DNA of 64,000 nucleotides, from contig NC_037673.1 of NCBI RefSeq assembly GCF_003255815.1, forward strand, positions 83,987,700 to 84,051,699, read 5' to 3'. Shown here piece by piece: positions 24,051 through 34,499 of this stretch. The stretch comes from Theropithecus gelada (Eukaryota; Chordata; Mammalia; Primates; Cercopithecidae). The notes under the pieces were generated by a model. It was not told where the DNA came from, ran no database searches, and worked only from the letters and a program-made list of their open reading frames with translations. How positions within the stretch are numbered: the first letter of the stretch is position 1; every line of letters begins with the position of its first letter. Both the position numbers and the translations under genes were made by a program.

Positions 24051-24899
24051 TAATATAGAATGGGATGGGGGTAGGGGGTTCCGCTCAATAGAGCCATCAG
24101 GAAACTTTCAGAGCCTTTAAATGGGGTGGAATCTGCTCTTACACCATGTTTTAAGCTTCCTGTCGTTTTATATTTTGCCCTCTCTCTAGCCTTCATTTCC
24201 CTCATAGACATACCCTTGTCATATTTTTTCTGTTCTCTCCTTTCTGCTGTTTTTTTTCCCCCATTACAAGTCTTAATTTCCATTTTCTTCTCTTCCCCCA
24301 CTGCCACCTTTTTTTCCCTTGATTCTCTGAGTTTGTTTTCCCTTCCCTCCCATATTTACATCTTTACAGGAATAATTTAACTGATGACAAGGTTTTTGTG
24401 ATTTGCCTTGTTCAGAATCTGGGAGAAAACAGTTAAGGGTTCGCCAGGGCATAAGGCTTTTGACTTTATCTGGTCACATCAAATGAACAGGAACCACTTT
24501 CTCAGGATCGTATTATCACAGTAAGTGATAAGGATGTGCAGGAAGAACTTATGAGCAGTGGCTCACATTAAAAAAAAAAAAAAAGGCTGGGGGAGGAGTG
24601 GCAAGAAAAGAAAACAAATTAGCCTTTGTCAGACTCCTCCCCATTCTTCAAATAAGCATCTCTAAAAAACAATCAAGCAAGGTTGTCAGTTTGGCCAAAA
24701 ATCAGCAATGCTTTAATATAATAAAATAGTACTGCCACCGTTTACTTCTAAACAAATTGCAAAAGAACCTAACTATATTATATAGCTATAAAGAAATAAA
24801 GGCTATTTTATCATAATTTGATTATGCTACAAAGCACTATGCATAGCAATTCGTGGATCTAATTTTAGTAGTAATAATCTCTTGCCCTGTTATGTAAAT

Positions 24900-25140
24900 G
24901 GAAAAAGACTTTCTACAGGCTTCAGATAGAGATAAGCTTAAGATCGAAAGCATGCAAAAGCCATGGTTCAATTACTCTAAAGTGATCTGCATCATATGTT
25001 ACAGTACATCTTTCTGCCTTTGCACAAAAGCTCGTATCTGCTGCAAATTAGCCATCCTTTTCTAAATGCTACAGATGTCCTCTGAGAGTTAACTGATTCA
25101 AATTAAACCAAAATCCTGCAACTACAAAATAATAAGGAGC
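24900..25140. promoter_or_regulatory. candidate conserved non-coding block
   Basis: Repeat-free, complex sequence with GATA, GATAAG, CAAATTAGC and ATTCAAATTAAAC cores. No coding potential. The regulatory interpretation is inference only. Confidence 0.2.
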
Positions 25141-25640
25141 ATTTAAAAATTTTTCAAAATGCTTTTCCCTTACACAGTTTTCCCCAATTTTTGCACCCCC
25201 TCTCCTTTTAAAGAAAAGACAATTGAACCTTTACAAATACAATTAGTTTTCATTCCCAGGCCAATCCATTTTGTGTAAGGATAAACTACCAGGATGATCC
25301 CATTCCATGTTAAGTCTCCACAGGCCACAAAGATGCAAGCCCAGACCAGACTTCTCAGGTACTAGCCTGGCCCCCAGCAGACAAAACTCTCACCCATATC
25401 TTGGAATACAAGTCTCTAGAAGTAGAGCACTTCACCAATCCTTATTCCCCAGTCTCTTTGGTTGCTCATCGAAATGAAGTTTATATTAATCAAAAAGTTA
25501 GCAACCCCACAGAGCACTGGGGCTTCAGAGATAGCTGGAGCCACCTATTGGAAGTACCAGGCTTCCATCTCAGCTGACTCATTTCCTTGCATCTCTCTAC
25601 AACTTAGCTTTAAGTTGTAGACAGTCCTACTGCAGACGGT

Positions 25641-25668
25641 CTTTTCCCATACTCTGGAAGACATGGCT
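25641..25668 (-). repeat. right arm of a 28-base perfect inverted repeat
   Basis: Reverse complement of 23434-23461. The arms are about 2.2 kb apart and neither lies in a recognised transposon. Confidence 0.95.
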
Positions 25669-26094
25669 GTAAATCCCCATCAACTCCTCTTCCATAGCTT
25701 CACCACACAGGAAGGCACGGCCCTCTGCCCTACACACGTGTATAGGATATCCTGAAGGAGGACCCTCCTAGGCCCTCCTTAAGTCAGTTGTTCCCTCTAT
25801 GTGGGCTCTCACCCCCACAACACCCACTATGTCTTGGGAAATTACCCTGAATCAGTAGTTTTCACTAAGACTGATTGGGATGGGAATGCAATTTCCTAGC
25901 GAAGAAGTGGGTTTTGTATCCAGAAGAAAAAAGGTTTAAAATAGTATATTTCCATTCTACATGGGCTGTGGCTTTCTCAGTTTTTGTGAAGACCAAAAGA
26001 GAGAGAGAGAAAAAGAAAGAATAGTTAGATGTTGATGCTTGAGGTTAAGTGCATTGTTTTTAGCCCTTTACCCTATAATTTAATAATTACTGTT

Positions 26095-26235
26095 GTTGGA
26101 GGTGATGGATATCCTAGTTACCCTGATTTGATCATCACACATTGTACACATGTATCAAAATACCACATGTACTTCCAAAATATGTACAACTATGATATAG
26201 CAATAAAAATATTTTTAAAAGTTAAAAATTAAAAA
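26095..26235 (+). mobile_element. L1 3'-UTR tail (L1MB/L1MC-like)
   Basis: Typical old L1 3' end: 'ggaggtgatggatatcctag', 'ttaccctgatttgatcatca', 'cacattgtacacatgtatca', 'aaataccacatgtacttcca', 'aatatgtacaactatga', ending in an A-rich tail. Severely 5'-truncated. A 67-codon frame (26029-26232) overlaps it and is spurious. Confidence 0.82.
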
Positions 26236-26307
26236 TTATCACTATTTCCAAAATTTTTCCCTTATCCTAGGATTTTATACCTATTGTTGTTCCCAAGAGG
26301 AAAAAAT

Positions 26308-26380
26308 TAGATAGATAGATAGATGGATGGATGGATAGATAGATAGATAGATAGATGATAAACAGGAGATAGATAGATGC

Positions 26381-26446
<66 letters not shown>
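26308..26446. repeat. compound (TAGA)n/(TGGA)n microsatellite
   Basis: TAGA units, then three TGGA units, further TAGA units, a non-repeat spacer (about 26357-26380) and a final uninterrupted run of about 16 TAGA units (26381-26445). A long pure tetranucleotide run like this is usually polymorphic between individuals. Confidence 0.97.
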
Positions 26447-26451
<5 letters not shown>

Positions 26452-27014
26452 GATTAAAGCCTTTTCAATGCTGACTTTCAGTGATCAAGATCCTAAATAC
26501 TTCTAGAGAGCAGCAAGGATGGGATATGATGTTTTCTGTTGATTAAATTAGAACTGTTATATCTGAGTAATGCATGAGAGAATATAGAATGCTTATTGTA
26601 CAGGTGTATTATTTTATTACTGGGTCTTTACATCTGTTACATCTTTAAGATCTGTCCTCACCCAGCCTTCCCGAGCCACTCTACACCCAGCCCAGGAGGC
26701 ATCATAATATAAAATGGTAAACCCATTGCTAAATTCTCTGGGTTTTTTAAAAAAATTTCTATATAAATATTGGAATTAATCACAAACTTCAATCCTCTCC
26801 CCAAAATGGAGTTCTATATAATTTTCAGGAATATAAAGAGAAGTTGTTATTTCAATCCAAATTGTAATACGTTTTTTTCTATACCCCCAAAAAGTTTTAT
26901 TGTACTTTTCCTATATGCTCAAAAAAGTTTTATTATATTTTTAACTTGTATGTTTATTGTTATTAAACTTTGTTATACATAACACTAGAAACTTTAACAT
27001 TAATGTTATAAGCA
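26447..27014. other. unique AT-rich DNA
   Basis: No gene or interspersed repeat recognised. The 70-codon frames at 26770-27169 are not supported. Confidence 0.5.
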
Positions 27015-27150
27015 ATGTTGTTAGGTTGGGGAACTTGAGCTTTAATTCAAGTCTTATTAGATCACTGACTGGCTACATGGCATTGGTTAGGTCACTTACT
27101 GTTTCTGGGCCCCAGTTTTGTCATCTAGGACATAATACAAAACATGCAGA
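27015..27150 (+). mobile_element. MIR SINE fragment
   Basis: 'ggggaacttgagctttaatt', 'gatcactgactggctacatg', 'ggttaggtcacttactgttt', 'ctgggccccagttttgtcat', 'ctaggacataatac' follow the MIR head-to-middle order. The 3' half is lost. Confidence 0.75.
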
Positions 27151-27274
27151 AGTCCTTAGCAAACTCTAACATGATGTACAAAAATATGCTAAAAATAAGG
27201 TATTGCATCAGTCAGGATTCAACCAGAGAAGCAGAACCAGTATGCATATTTTTATGTGTATTTTATATTTTTAT

Positions 27275-27296
27275 ATATGTATTTTAAAATACATAT
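27275..27296. repeat. 22-base perfect AT palindrome
   Basis: ATATGTATTTT followed directly by its complement AAAATACATAT. It lies just upstream of the duplicated block. Confidence 0.95.
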
Positions 27297-27321
27297 AAAT
27301 ACCTTCTTTCCCCTGCCCCCC

Positions 27322-27445
27322 GATTCCATCCCATCCTGAGCTCTTCATCATTAGAAATGCATTTATCTATTATGAGCTAGTTATGGACAAAAAGCAACAT
27401 CACATCATCATGATTTTGCTTTAGTTTTGGACAAAAGATGCCTTT
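27322..27445 (+). repeat. 124-base direct duplication, copy 1
   Basis: Aligns without gaps to 28034-28157 (offset 712 bases). By eye there are 11 mismatches (about 91% identity), most of them at the upstream end. The strongest part is the 'cttcatcattagaaatgc' to 'aaaagatgcc' segment. Flanked on both sides by near-identical TA palindromes, and located where an LTR's TA tract should be. Confidence 0.92.
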
Positions 27446-27473
27446 ATATATGTATTTTAAAAATACATATATA
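27445..27473. repeat. AT palindrome, 14-base arms
   Basis: TATATATGTATTTT, one A, then the reverse complement. A near-repeat of the palindrome at 27275-27296, lying on the other side of the duplicated block. Confidence 0.93.
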
Positions 27474-28033
27474 AAAATATAAAAAGCATATATACATATA
27501 TACATATGTACACACTTATCCATGTGTATGTATGCACGTGTATGTATGTGTGTGAGTGTATTTACTTATTACAGAGAATTTCTGGCTGAGCAGTCATTTT
27601 AATTACATTTGGAAAACCCCTTCCCAGCAGCACCTACACTAGCATTTGATGGAATATCTGGAGGATGGTGTGTGTACACTATTAAATGACAGCTGCCTCT
27701 CTTCTGTCTTTCAACTCTTGTGAGAGAATCTCCTTTAAAGTCCACCCTAACCAGAAACACACTTGAACGGGAATTCTGGGGAAAGTGATTTAACATAGCC
27801 AAGATGACACATCACAAAGCCATCTTGGGTATCAAAAAGAAAGATTCTATCCTAGAAGACAAAATGAGTGACCTATTCTACTAATGACCAACATAGCCCA
27901 AGGAGTAATTCTCTGTTCTTGTTCATCTCTTCCCCTTCCCATGCACATTCTAGTTGACAGGCAGCACACCTACATCATCTTTGTCCCAAATGAATGTGGT
28001 ACACATTGAGGGAGGCTTGCTTTTCCTCTCCTT

Positions 28034-28157
28034 GATCCTATCCCTTCCAGAGTTCTTCATCATTAGAAATGCATTTGTCTATTATGACCTAGTTATGGAC
28101 AAAAAGCAACATCACATCGCCATTATTTTGCTTTAGTTTTGGATAAAAGATGCCTTT
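28034..28157 (+). repeat. 124-base direct duplication, copy 2
   Basis: Partner of 27322-27445. It lies in ordinary unique-looking sequence without flanking TA tracts, so it is the likelier donor copy. A 60-codon frame (27954-28136) overlaps but has no supporting features. Confidence 0.9.
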
Positions 28158-29411
28158 CTTTTTCCCTTAGAAGTCATCCTGGTCCCTCCTCCTACTTTCT
28201 TTACACTGCCATTCTCCCTTTAGGCTTTGGCTTTGAGGAAAAGGTTAACTGTGTATTTTTAAGTACATTCTCTCCTCCACTGTTTCTTTCTTCACTCTTC
28301 TGAATTATAGGGAGTGTACAGGTCAAAGCACACTAAGAATGGGGCTATTTGAAGAATTTTTTTAATGCATCCACTAAATAAATAGACCACTGGGTATTTC
28401 TTGGTAATTTTCTAGTGATTCTCAATAGTGGAAGAAGCTTTTGACACTACAGGTGCCCAGGGCCTGACTAAAATGAAGTTTAACTTATTGTCCATTATCT
28501 CTCTAGCACTGAGGGTCATTCTCACAAGCTATAGCTTCAAGCCTTTCCCAATGGCTCCTAATCCTGTATCTGAAGAGACAACAGAGGCCACATTCAGTGT
28601 TTCAGTATCAGGTCACCCTCCTGCCAGCCCTGCTGTAATCTTGCTGCTACTTTCCAGGATCACGACAAGTTCTTTTTTACTCCACAGTGACCCAACCTCT
28701 GCCACACAGCTCTGTCCTAATACTCTGGGTCTCCATCCTACTGTACCAATTTTCTGCTTGATTCTCTGCTTCCACTCTGACACCTAGAACTTTGACTTGC
28801 CCCTCCTGCCAAGGCTGCCGAGGCTTGTCAGCTGCCTCTGAATGTCAGTTGCTGTGACTGGGTATTCACTACTAACAGCAGGATCCTCCAGAAGATTTCA
28901 TGGAGGTTCCATCTGCCTAAATCACTCATTAGTCATTATTAGGCAAAAACCAGCTCATGTCCTTTCCAACCCTCAGTCAAAACCTAGCCCTCTTCCACAC
29001 ACCTGCTAATGCATACACGTTTTGCCTGCTTGTGGGTCAGTCTCACTCTGATTGTCCAACTGTCCAAAATGCCTCTGAATATCTACTGCCAGCACTTCCC
29101 TTGGGAGCTTACCTTAGGCTCTGTTTGGGTTCTCAGTTCCAGGTCTTATCAGGCAGATCCATTTTAATGCCAATCAAACAGCTGTGTTTAATAATCATGA
29201 ACATGTGACTTTTTTCCTAGAGATGCAAAAATCATAAGACGCTAAAGTATATGAAGAATAAATTTCACCAAATCTTAATGTTTCTATGTTGACAAAATAA
29301 TTGAATACAGAGCTCTTAAAGACCTTAGTGAAACAATCATGGGTGTTGATTAGAACAGTTTATGCTAACTGTTATATACTAACAGTATGTAGTTAGTATA
29401 GAAAAGTCTTG

Positions 29412-29432
29412 ATTGCTTGCTTGCTTGCTTGC
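29412..29432. repeat. (GCTT)n short tandem repeat
   Basis: About five GCTT units, followed by CTTT-rich sequence to about 29470. Confidence 0.9.
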
Positions 29433-29689
29433 TCTTTCTTTCTTTTTTGCTCTTCTTTCTATTCTTTCTTATTCTTAAGCACCTGGTTTTGAACCAGAAA
29501 TTGTGGTAAACATAGGGAGTACAAGATGAGTTTATGTATCTATAATATACATGCCCAAACACATGTTACTGGCCCTTTCAGTTCTCACATCCTAAATAAT
29601 GAAACAAATGGAAAAAATAATAATAATAATTACCGCTCGTGATGAGAGCTCACAGAAACAAAAGTGCATGATTTTGTCTAGAAATGTGG

Positions 29690-30260
29690 GCAGGAGGCAT
29701 TTTAAAGAAATGAACTTCAGTTGACTTTTGAGGAATGATTGGAATGAATCAGCAGGCAGATAAGTGGAGAAAAGGACTTTCCAGGTAAATGGAATAGAAG
29801 AGAAGAGACATAAAGAAGAATGTGGTACCTTTGGGGAACTGCAGGGTTTTCTCTATTGCTGGCATCTAGGACTGGTCCAGGAACAGGTGGAAGCAATGAG
29901 TCTGAAAAGGTAGACAGGTCTTAATACAAAAAGTTCTTTATAAGTCATGTTAAGAAATAAGGACTTTGTCTTGCAAGTGATAGGGAAGTTTGGGGAAGAT
30001 GCTAAGCAGTGGGGTGACATGAATTTGTTTTAGACCAAAGGGAGGTATACAGAAGAGGAGAAGGCAAAGAGTTAGATAATTCCAGGGAAAGTTCAAACAA
30101 AAAGCTTTTGAAAACCTAAGAAAAGTAGTTGCAAAGAAAACAGAAAGGAGTGGAGGTTAGAAATAAAATATTTGGTGTCTAGAGAATACAATAGTAGCTA
30201 CAGGTTTAGATGAGTAGAAGAAGAATGTATAAAGTAAGTTGAGAAAATTAAAGAAGACAC
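29690..30260 (-). mobile_element. L2 LINE, diverged
   Basis: Reverse-complement L2: 'ggactttccaggtaaatgga', 'agaaataaggactttgtctt', 'gggaagtttggggaagatgc', 'taagcagtggggtgacatga', 'aggaggtatacagaagagg'-like sequence in the consensus order (the 'aaggactttggattttattc...gagcagggagtgacatgat' region). Confidence 0.68.
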
Positions 30261-32039
30261 ATTTCTAAATGGGTACAGAATCCTTCACTTATTTCAGCTG
30301 AGGTCTCAATTTCCCCTAAGTAAGTATGTGATGCTGGCTGTCCATCTTGTTCTTGGTGATATTCTTTTCTTATTTGATATGACCATCTTTACTGGAATAT
30401 AAAGTCATTAAAAGAAGAACTTCATTTTGTTCATCTTTCAAGCACCAAACATCTTGGAATGAAGTAAGGGTTCAGTCTTGAATAAGATATGATGAAAATC
30501 AAAATGGGTCAAGTCAGTGTATCGCATCCAGGTTGTGGGTTGGAGTCTTCAATTCTTGCTAGGTTGAGGATATTCCAGGCCCGTGCATCACTTATTTTTC
30601 TGCTTAATCTGCTTTAGCATTTCTTATAACAAAATGTCAGGTAATGATAGAGTTTTGTGTCAAATTTCTGCTTGATGTCCAATGACTGCCTTTATTTTTG
30701 TGCTGGCTGTTTAGAAACTCTTTTTTCACTTTAGATGTGTCTTTCAGTTCAGAGTCATCAGCATACAGCAGTCCCAAATGACTCTCTCAACGACTTTTAA
30801 GGATCCTCACAGCCAGAAGAACCTCTCAGAGGATCAGAAGCACAGTCTAATACCAGCTTACAGATTCCTTATTACATCCTTACGCATGAATAAAACAAGC
30901 TAGACCTATTATGCAGCTATTTTCTCTTCATTGGTGACTGGGAACTGATCTTAAAAAAATTACGCAAAACCCAGCACCCCATCTTATATAACATTCTCTC
31001 CGCAGCTGAATTAGTCAAGTTATAGCAACTGTGCCATCCTCTTGTCCAAAACACCCTGCAATTCTAGGACTACACAGTGGGCAAAATTAGAATGTAGTCA
31101 ATCCACAACATCCCTGACAAGTACCGTGCCAGAGCAATTCAATGTCTAGACTAGTTGTTTCAGTCAGGAGATTAACTGGCTTATCTTAACCCCAAGGGCA
31201 ACCTTTGGCTCACATCCAGGAAGTCAGCAGTTTTCAGGTTAGCCCCTGACAGATCAAGCCATCAGTCGTTTGCCTAATCCCAGCATCATACACAGAATTA
31301 CAGAACAGGACTTTTTTCCACACAATTTGGGGTTTTAGCTGTTTTCTCCTTAAGGTTTAACATATGATCTTAAAAAGCATTTTTTTCAACAAAATATTGG
31401 TTTAAATTTTCAGAAAAACTGCATGCTGTTTGGAAACATCACAATTCTTTAGTGAGAAAGAAAATTTTTAAATATATCTATATTTATAAAATGTCTTCTT
31501 AGAAACATTGCTTTACAAAAAATTAACTAATTCTAGAAAACCAAAATATGTTCCTGTTTCCTCATGATTTACAGCAATGTTCTTCAAGGTCCTCTTTCTT
31601 TCTTAAATGGGCCAAAATGAATTCAATGCCCCACACAAAATTTCACCTTCGAACTGACTTGATTCATGACTCTTGTTAATTCTATTTGCTCAGAAATTCT
31701 ACTTTAATTATTTTGAAGAGTTTTTGTGGAGCCACTAGAGTTTTTACTTTGCCACTGTATCATGGTTATAGGCAAGGAAATTTTAATATATATTCTCAAA
31801 GAGAAATTTACTTGTAACATTATACTATAATAATCACAGTTTTCAAATGCATATTTTTAAAAAAATCTATCACAGAAGCTGGAATGACTGAGTTGCACTT
31901 TTTTTTTTTAAAGTTCTTGACAATATTTCAAGGACTGAAATTGGTGTTGGGCTGAATTTTGTGCCATGATAGATAGTGTACAAAGCACATTAATTGGCAA
32001 CAGCACGTTCTCTATAAGACAGATAGTACTCATTCAGAA
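30261..32039. other. unique DNA
   Basis: No gene, RNA gene or recognised repeat. Confidence 0.5.
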
Positions 32040-32110
32040 TGTCGGTAAATATCTCCTGAATGCCTATGTGCCAGGCACTATCCTAGGCTCTAGAAAACAA
32101 GACAAATGAT
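32040..32110 (-). repeat. L2/MIR terminal fragment
   Basis: 'cctgaatgcctatgtgccag' followed by 'gcactatcctaggctctag' and 'aaaacaagacaaatg' is the L2 3'-end reverse complement ('cctactatgtgccaggcact'). Confidence 0.7.
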
Positions 32111-32559
32111 CAAGAATTCACAAATACATTATTTAAATAATAACTGTGTATCTAATATACATTATGACTGCTCTGTGTTATAAATAAAATACATGTATTA
32201 CGTATGGATGTTTTACATGTAATACCCACTGTTGCACATACACAGGAAAAGCTTCAGCTGGCATTTAAAAGAGGATGCTTAATGAAAACATCTCCTTAAC
32301 TAAGATTATATTTAGCACTGACTTGCCAGAACTGTGTTTGTCAAGTCCATTTTCCTTTGTATAAATGGACTACAATGTGTAGCTTCAGTCTCTTAAACTT
32401 CTGGAAAGCATATCTAAAACATTTAAAAATCTTGTGAAACTAATGTTTGCATCGAAGTCAAAGTTTGTGTTTGAACTTTAAGAATACACTAGAAAATAAC
32501 TTCTAATCAGGCCTAGAAAATGTAGTGGATAGAAGTGCTGAGCCCTTCCAGTTTTGAAG
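32111..32559. other. unique AT-rich DNA
   Basis: Nothing recognised. Confidence 0.5.
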
Positions 32560-32665
32560 ACCAGTGTGATGCAATGGAATGAGCATGGGAAACAGTTTAA
32601 ATTTTGACTCAAACTTGTGCACGACACTTAACCCTTCTGGACTTTAGTTTCCCCCTTATAAAAAA
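32560..32665 (+). mobile_element. MIR SINE fragment
   Basis: 'gcaatggaatgagcatggga', 'cgacacttaacccttctgga' and 'ctttagtttcccccttataa' match the MIR central core, diverged. Confidence 0.65.
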
Positions 32666-33044
32666 GCAAAGTTGGTGGAGCTGTCCCAGAGATGAGCTCT
32701 GAGCTCTCACCCTCTAGTTCTACACATTCTATTACCTTAGGGAAGTGGGAAACAGAATCCATTCCAGGGCAGAGTTAGCTAAAGAGAGTGTCATAGAAAA
32801 TATGAATAAATGAAGACTAGGATGGGCATACTTCACATTGCTATCATTGTGAATGTTGAAATATCAAAATTTCCAGATAAAAAGTACAAATTCTTTTTTA
32901 ATTTTCATTGTGTCAAACATCTGCAGGTTTGAAAATATCAAGAGATACTTTTCAAACATGCATTTAACCTGCTGTGTTCTATAAACCAAGCTATTAAATC
33001 TAAAGATCAGTGCTGAATAAAGCTGCTAGTAGGATGGCGATTAA
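32666..33044. other. unique AT-rich DNA
   Basis: Nothing recognised. Confidence 0.5.
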
Positions 33045-33300
33045 TTATAGTTAATGTTTTGACCCCTCGCTCTTTGCCAGGTATTATGCTAAGAGCTTGC
33101 TTAAATTATTTTGTATTTTTAATGCTTGCTTTCAACAAGCATTAGTTCATTAATGCTATCTATGTGATATTATTTGTATCCCCATTTTATAGAAAAAAGA
33201 ATCTTAGACTTAGGCTAAATAACTTGCCCGAAATCATTCAGTAACAGCTGTGAAATTCTACGCCACATCTGTCCAGCTCCAGAGGACAGGCTGTTAACTG
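33045..33300 (-). mobile_element. MIR SINE
   Basis: Reverse-complement MIR: 'tttgccaggtattatgctaa', 'tatccccattttatagaaaa', 'aggctaaataacttgcccga', 'aatcattcagtaacagctgt'. It is interrupted around 33121-33143 by a small hairpin, aatgcttg and caagcatt around a 7-base loop. Confidence 0.8.
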
Positions 33301-34218
33301 TGATCTTCAATATTACTGATACTCAATATTGCTGAATTCAAAAATTTATAAAATTATGTACAATTGTTCTTTTTAAAAACAGAATGAAACTTGTAATACA
33401 TTTATCAAACATAATGCTACTTTATGGGACTTTTATTGGGGCTAGCTAAGGGGCTTTATGGACTCAAAAATTGGAAACTGACTACTGCAATTAGTTGTTC
33501 AGAATAAAAGCCAGGCTTGAAAGTCCTTCTTTGCATTGAATTTCAAATGTTCCACTTGGAATGAAACAGATGTTGAACTTTAGATTAGTTCAATCTGCAT
33601 TAGATTTATCCTGTGCACACAGTAAGATAGCACTAACATGGGCACTTACGCTACTTTCTCTTTAGGGACACCTTTCCCCAGATCAGCTTCATCTGCAATT
33701 TAAAAGAGGTATTTTCAAAGAAATAGAGGATTTTACTTAAAAGCGCAAGTATTAATCTAGTGGGTCTGAGCCATGGTCCATCCAATATTCTGTCTCTACT
33801 AGGAGCATAAAGAACTATGTCACATGAAACACCAAAGACTAGGGATACACCCTGAGACTTCTTAATATTTTTCTGTCCTCTGTGCATTTAGATTAACCTT
33901 TCTTAAAGCCTGTATTTTTGGGGGTTTTTGATAAAAATATTTCCAAGTATACTAGACCCTTTGAGTAAACGAACATAGGAAACACCTTGGATTTGTGGAT
34001 TCCAGATGTCATAGTGCAAATATCTATACTGATCTCTAACAGGGTTCGACTTCCTCCTTTTTTCCCATTGAACTTTGTCAAACCTACCCAGGTTCATTGT
34101 AGATTCAGTTGTCTACTGAACTCCTATTCGTTGTTAAAAGGGATATTAGCAAGTGTTAGGTGTTAAAAACATCTAACATCAAACTGAGACTTTCTTCTTG
34201 AGATAATCAGAAGAATTA
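33301..34218. other. unassigned sequence, possible CR1/L3 trace
   Basis: No gene. Around 33770-33800, 'ccatggtccatccaatattc' plus 'tgtctctactagg' faintly resembles the CR1/L3 phrase 'ggtccatctagtccattatcctgtctc'. The match is too short to call. Minus-strand frames of 62-78 codons here are unsupported. Confidence 0.3.
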
Positions 34219-34230
34219 AGTAAGAATTTT

Positions 34231-34487
34231 ATTTTATTAATTTTTTTTGAGATGGAGTTTGCTTCTGTCGCCCAGGCTGGAATGCAGTGGCACAATCTCT
34301 GCTCACTGCAACCTCTGCCTCCCAGGTTCAAGCAATTCTCCTGCCTCGGCCTCCCTAGTAGCTAGGATTTCAAGCACCCACCACCTTTCTGGTTAATTTT
34401 TGTATTTTTAGTAGAGACGGGGTTTCACCATGTTGTCCAGGCTGGTCTCAAGCTCCTGACCCCAGGCGATCCACTTGCCTTGGCCTG
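34231..34487 (-). mobile_element. Alu SINE, 5'-truncated
   Basis: Reverse-complement Alu from 'gagatggagtttgcttctgt' through 'gtattttTagtagagacggg' to 'gcgatccacttgccttggcc', lacking the last 35 or so bases of the Alu head. A 12-base perfect target-site duplication, agtaagaatttt, flanks it (34219-34230 and 34488-34499). The TSD shows the copy was truncated at insertion rather than later. Confidence 0.94.
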
Positions 34488-34499
34488 AGTAAGAATTTT

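Larger units (their letters stand above)
22263..26094. other. mostly unique DNA
   Basis: No gene. It includes the 28-base inverted repeat arms, a 12-base tandem duplication and a repeat-free stretch at 24900-25140. Frames such as 23463-23882 (139 codons) have no recognisable motif or supporting splice structure. Confidence 0.5.
27207..27595 (-). mobile_element. ERVL LTR-like fragment (MLT2-like), interrupted
   Basis: The left piece 'catcagtcaggattcaacca' plus 'gagaagcagaaccagtatgc' and the right piece 'atttacttattacagagaat' plus 'ttctggctgagc' match the reverse 3' region of ERVL LTRs. In that region a TA-rich tract normally separates 'cagagaaacagaacc' from 'atttattataaggaattggctca'. Here the TA tract is expanded and interrupted by a 124-base duplicated block (27322-27445). 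Assignment rests on short motifs. Confidence 0.5.
27596..29689. other. mostly unique DNA
   Basis: Apart from the duplicated block, no gene or clear interspersed repeat. The 119-codon frame at 28428-28787 and 83-codon frame at 28957-29208 are in pyrimidine-rich sequence that may be very diverged L2, but I cannot support either as coding. Confidence 0.45.

Noticed and set aside
26308..26446. CRISPR-like array
   Set aside because: Uninterrupted tetranucleotide units without spacers: a microsatellite in a primate genome.
28428..29208. 119- and 83-codon frames in pyrimidine-rich DNA
   Set aside because: Low stop frequency from composition, possibly ancient L2; no coding features.
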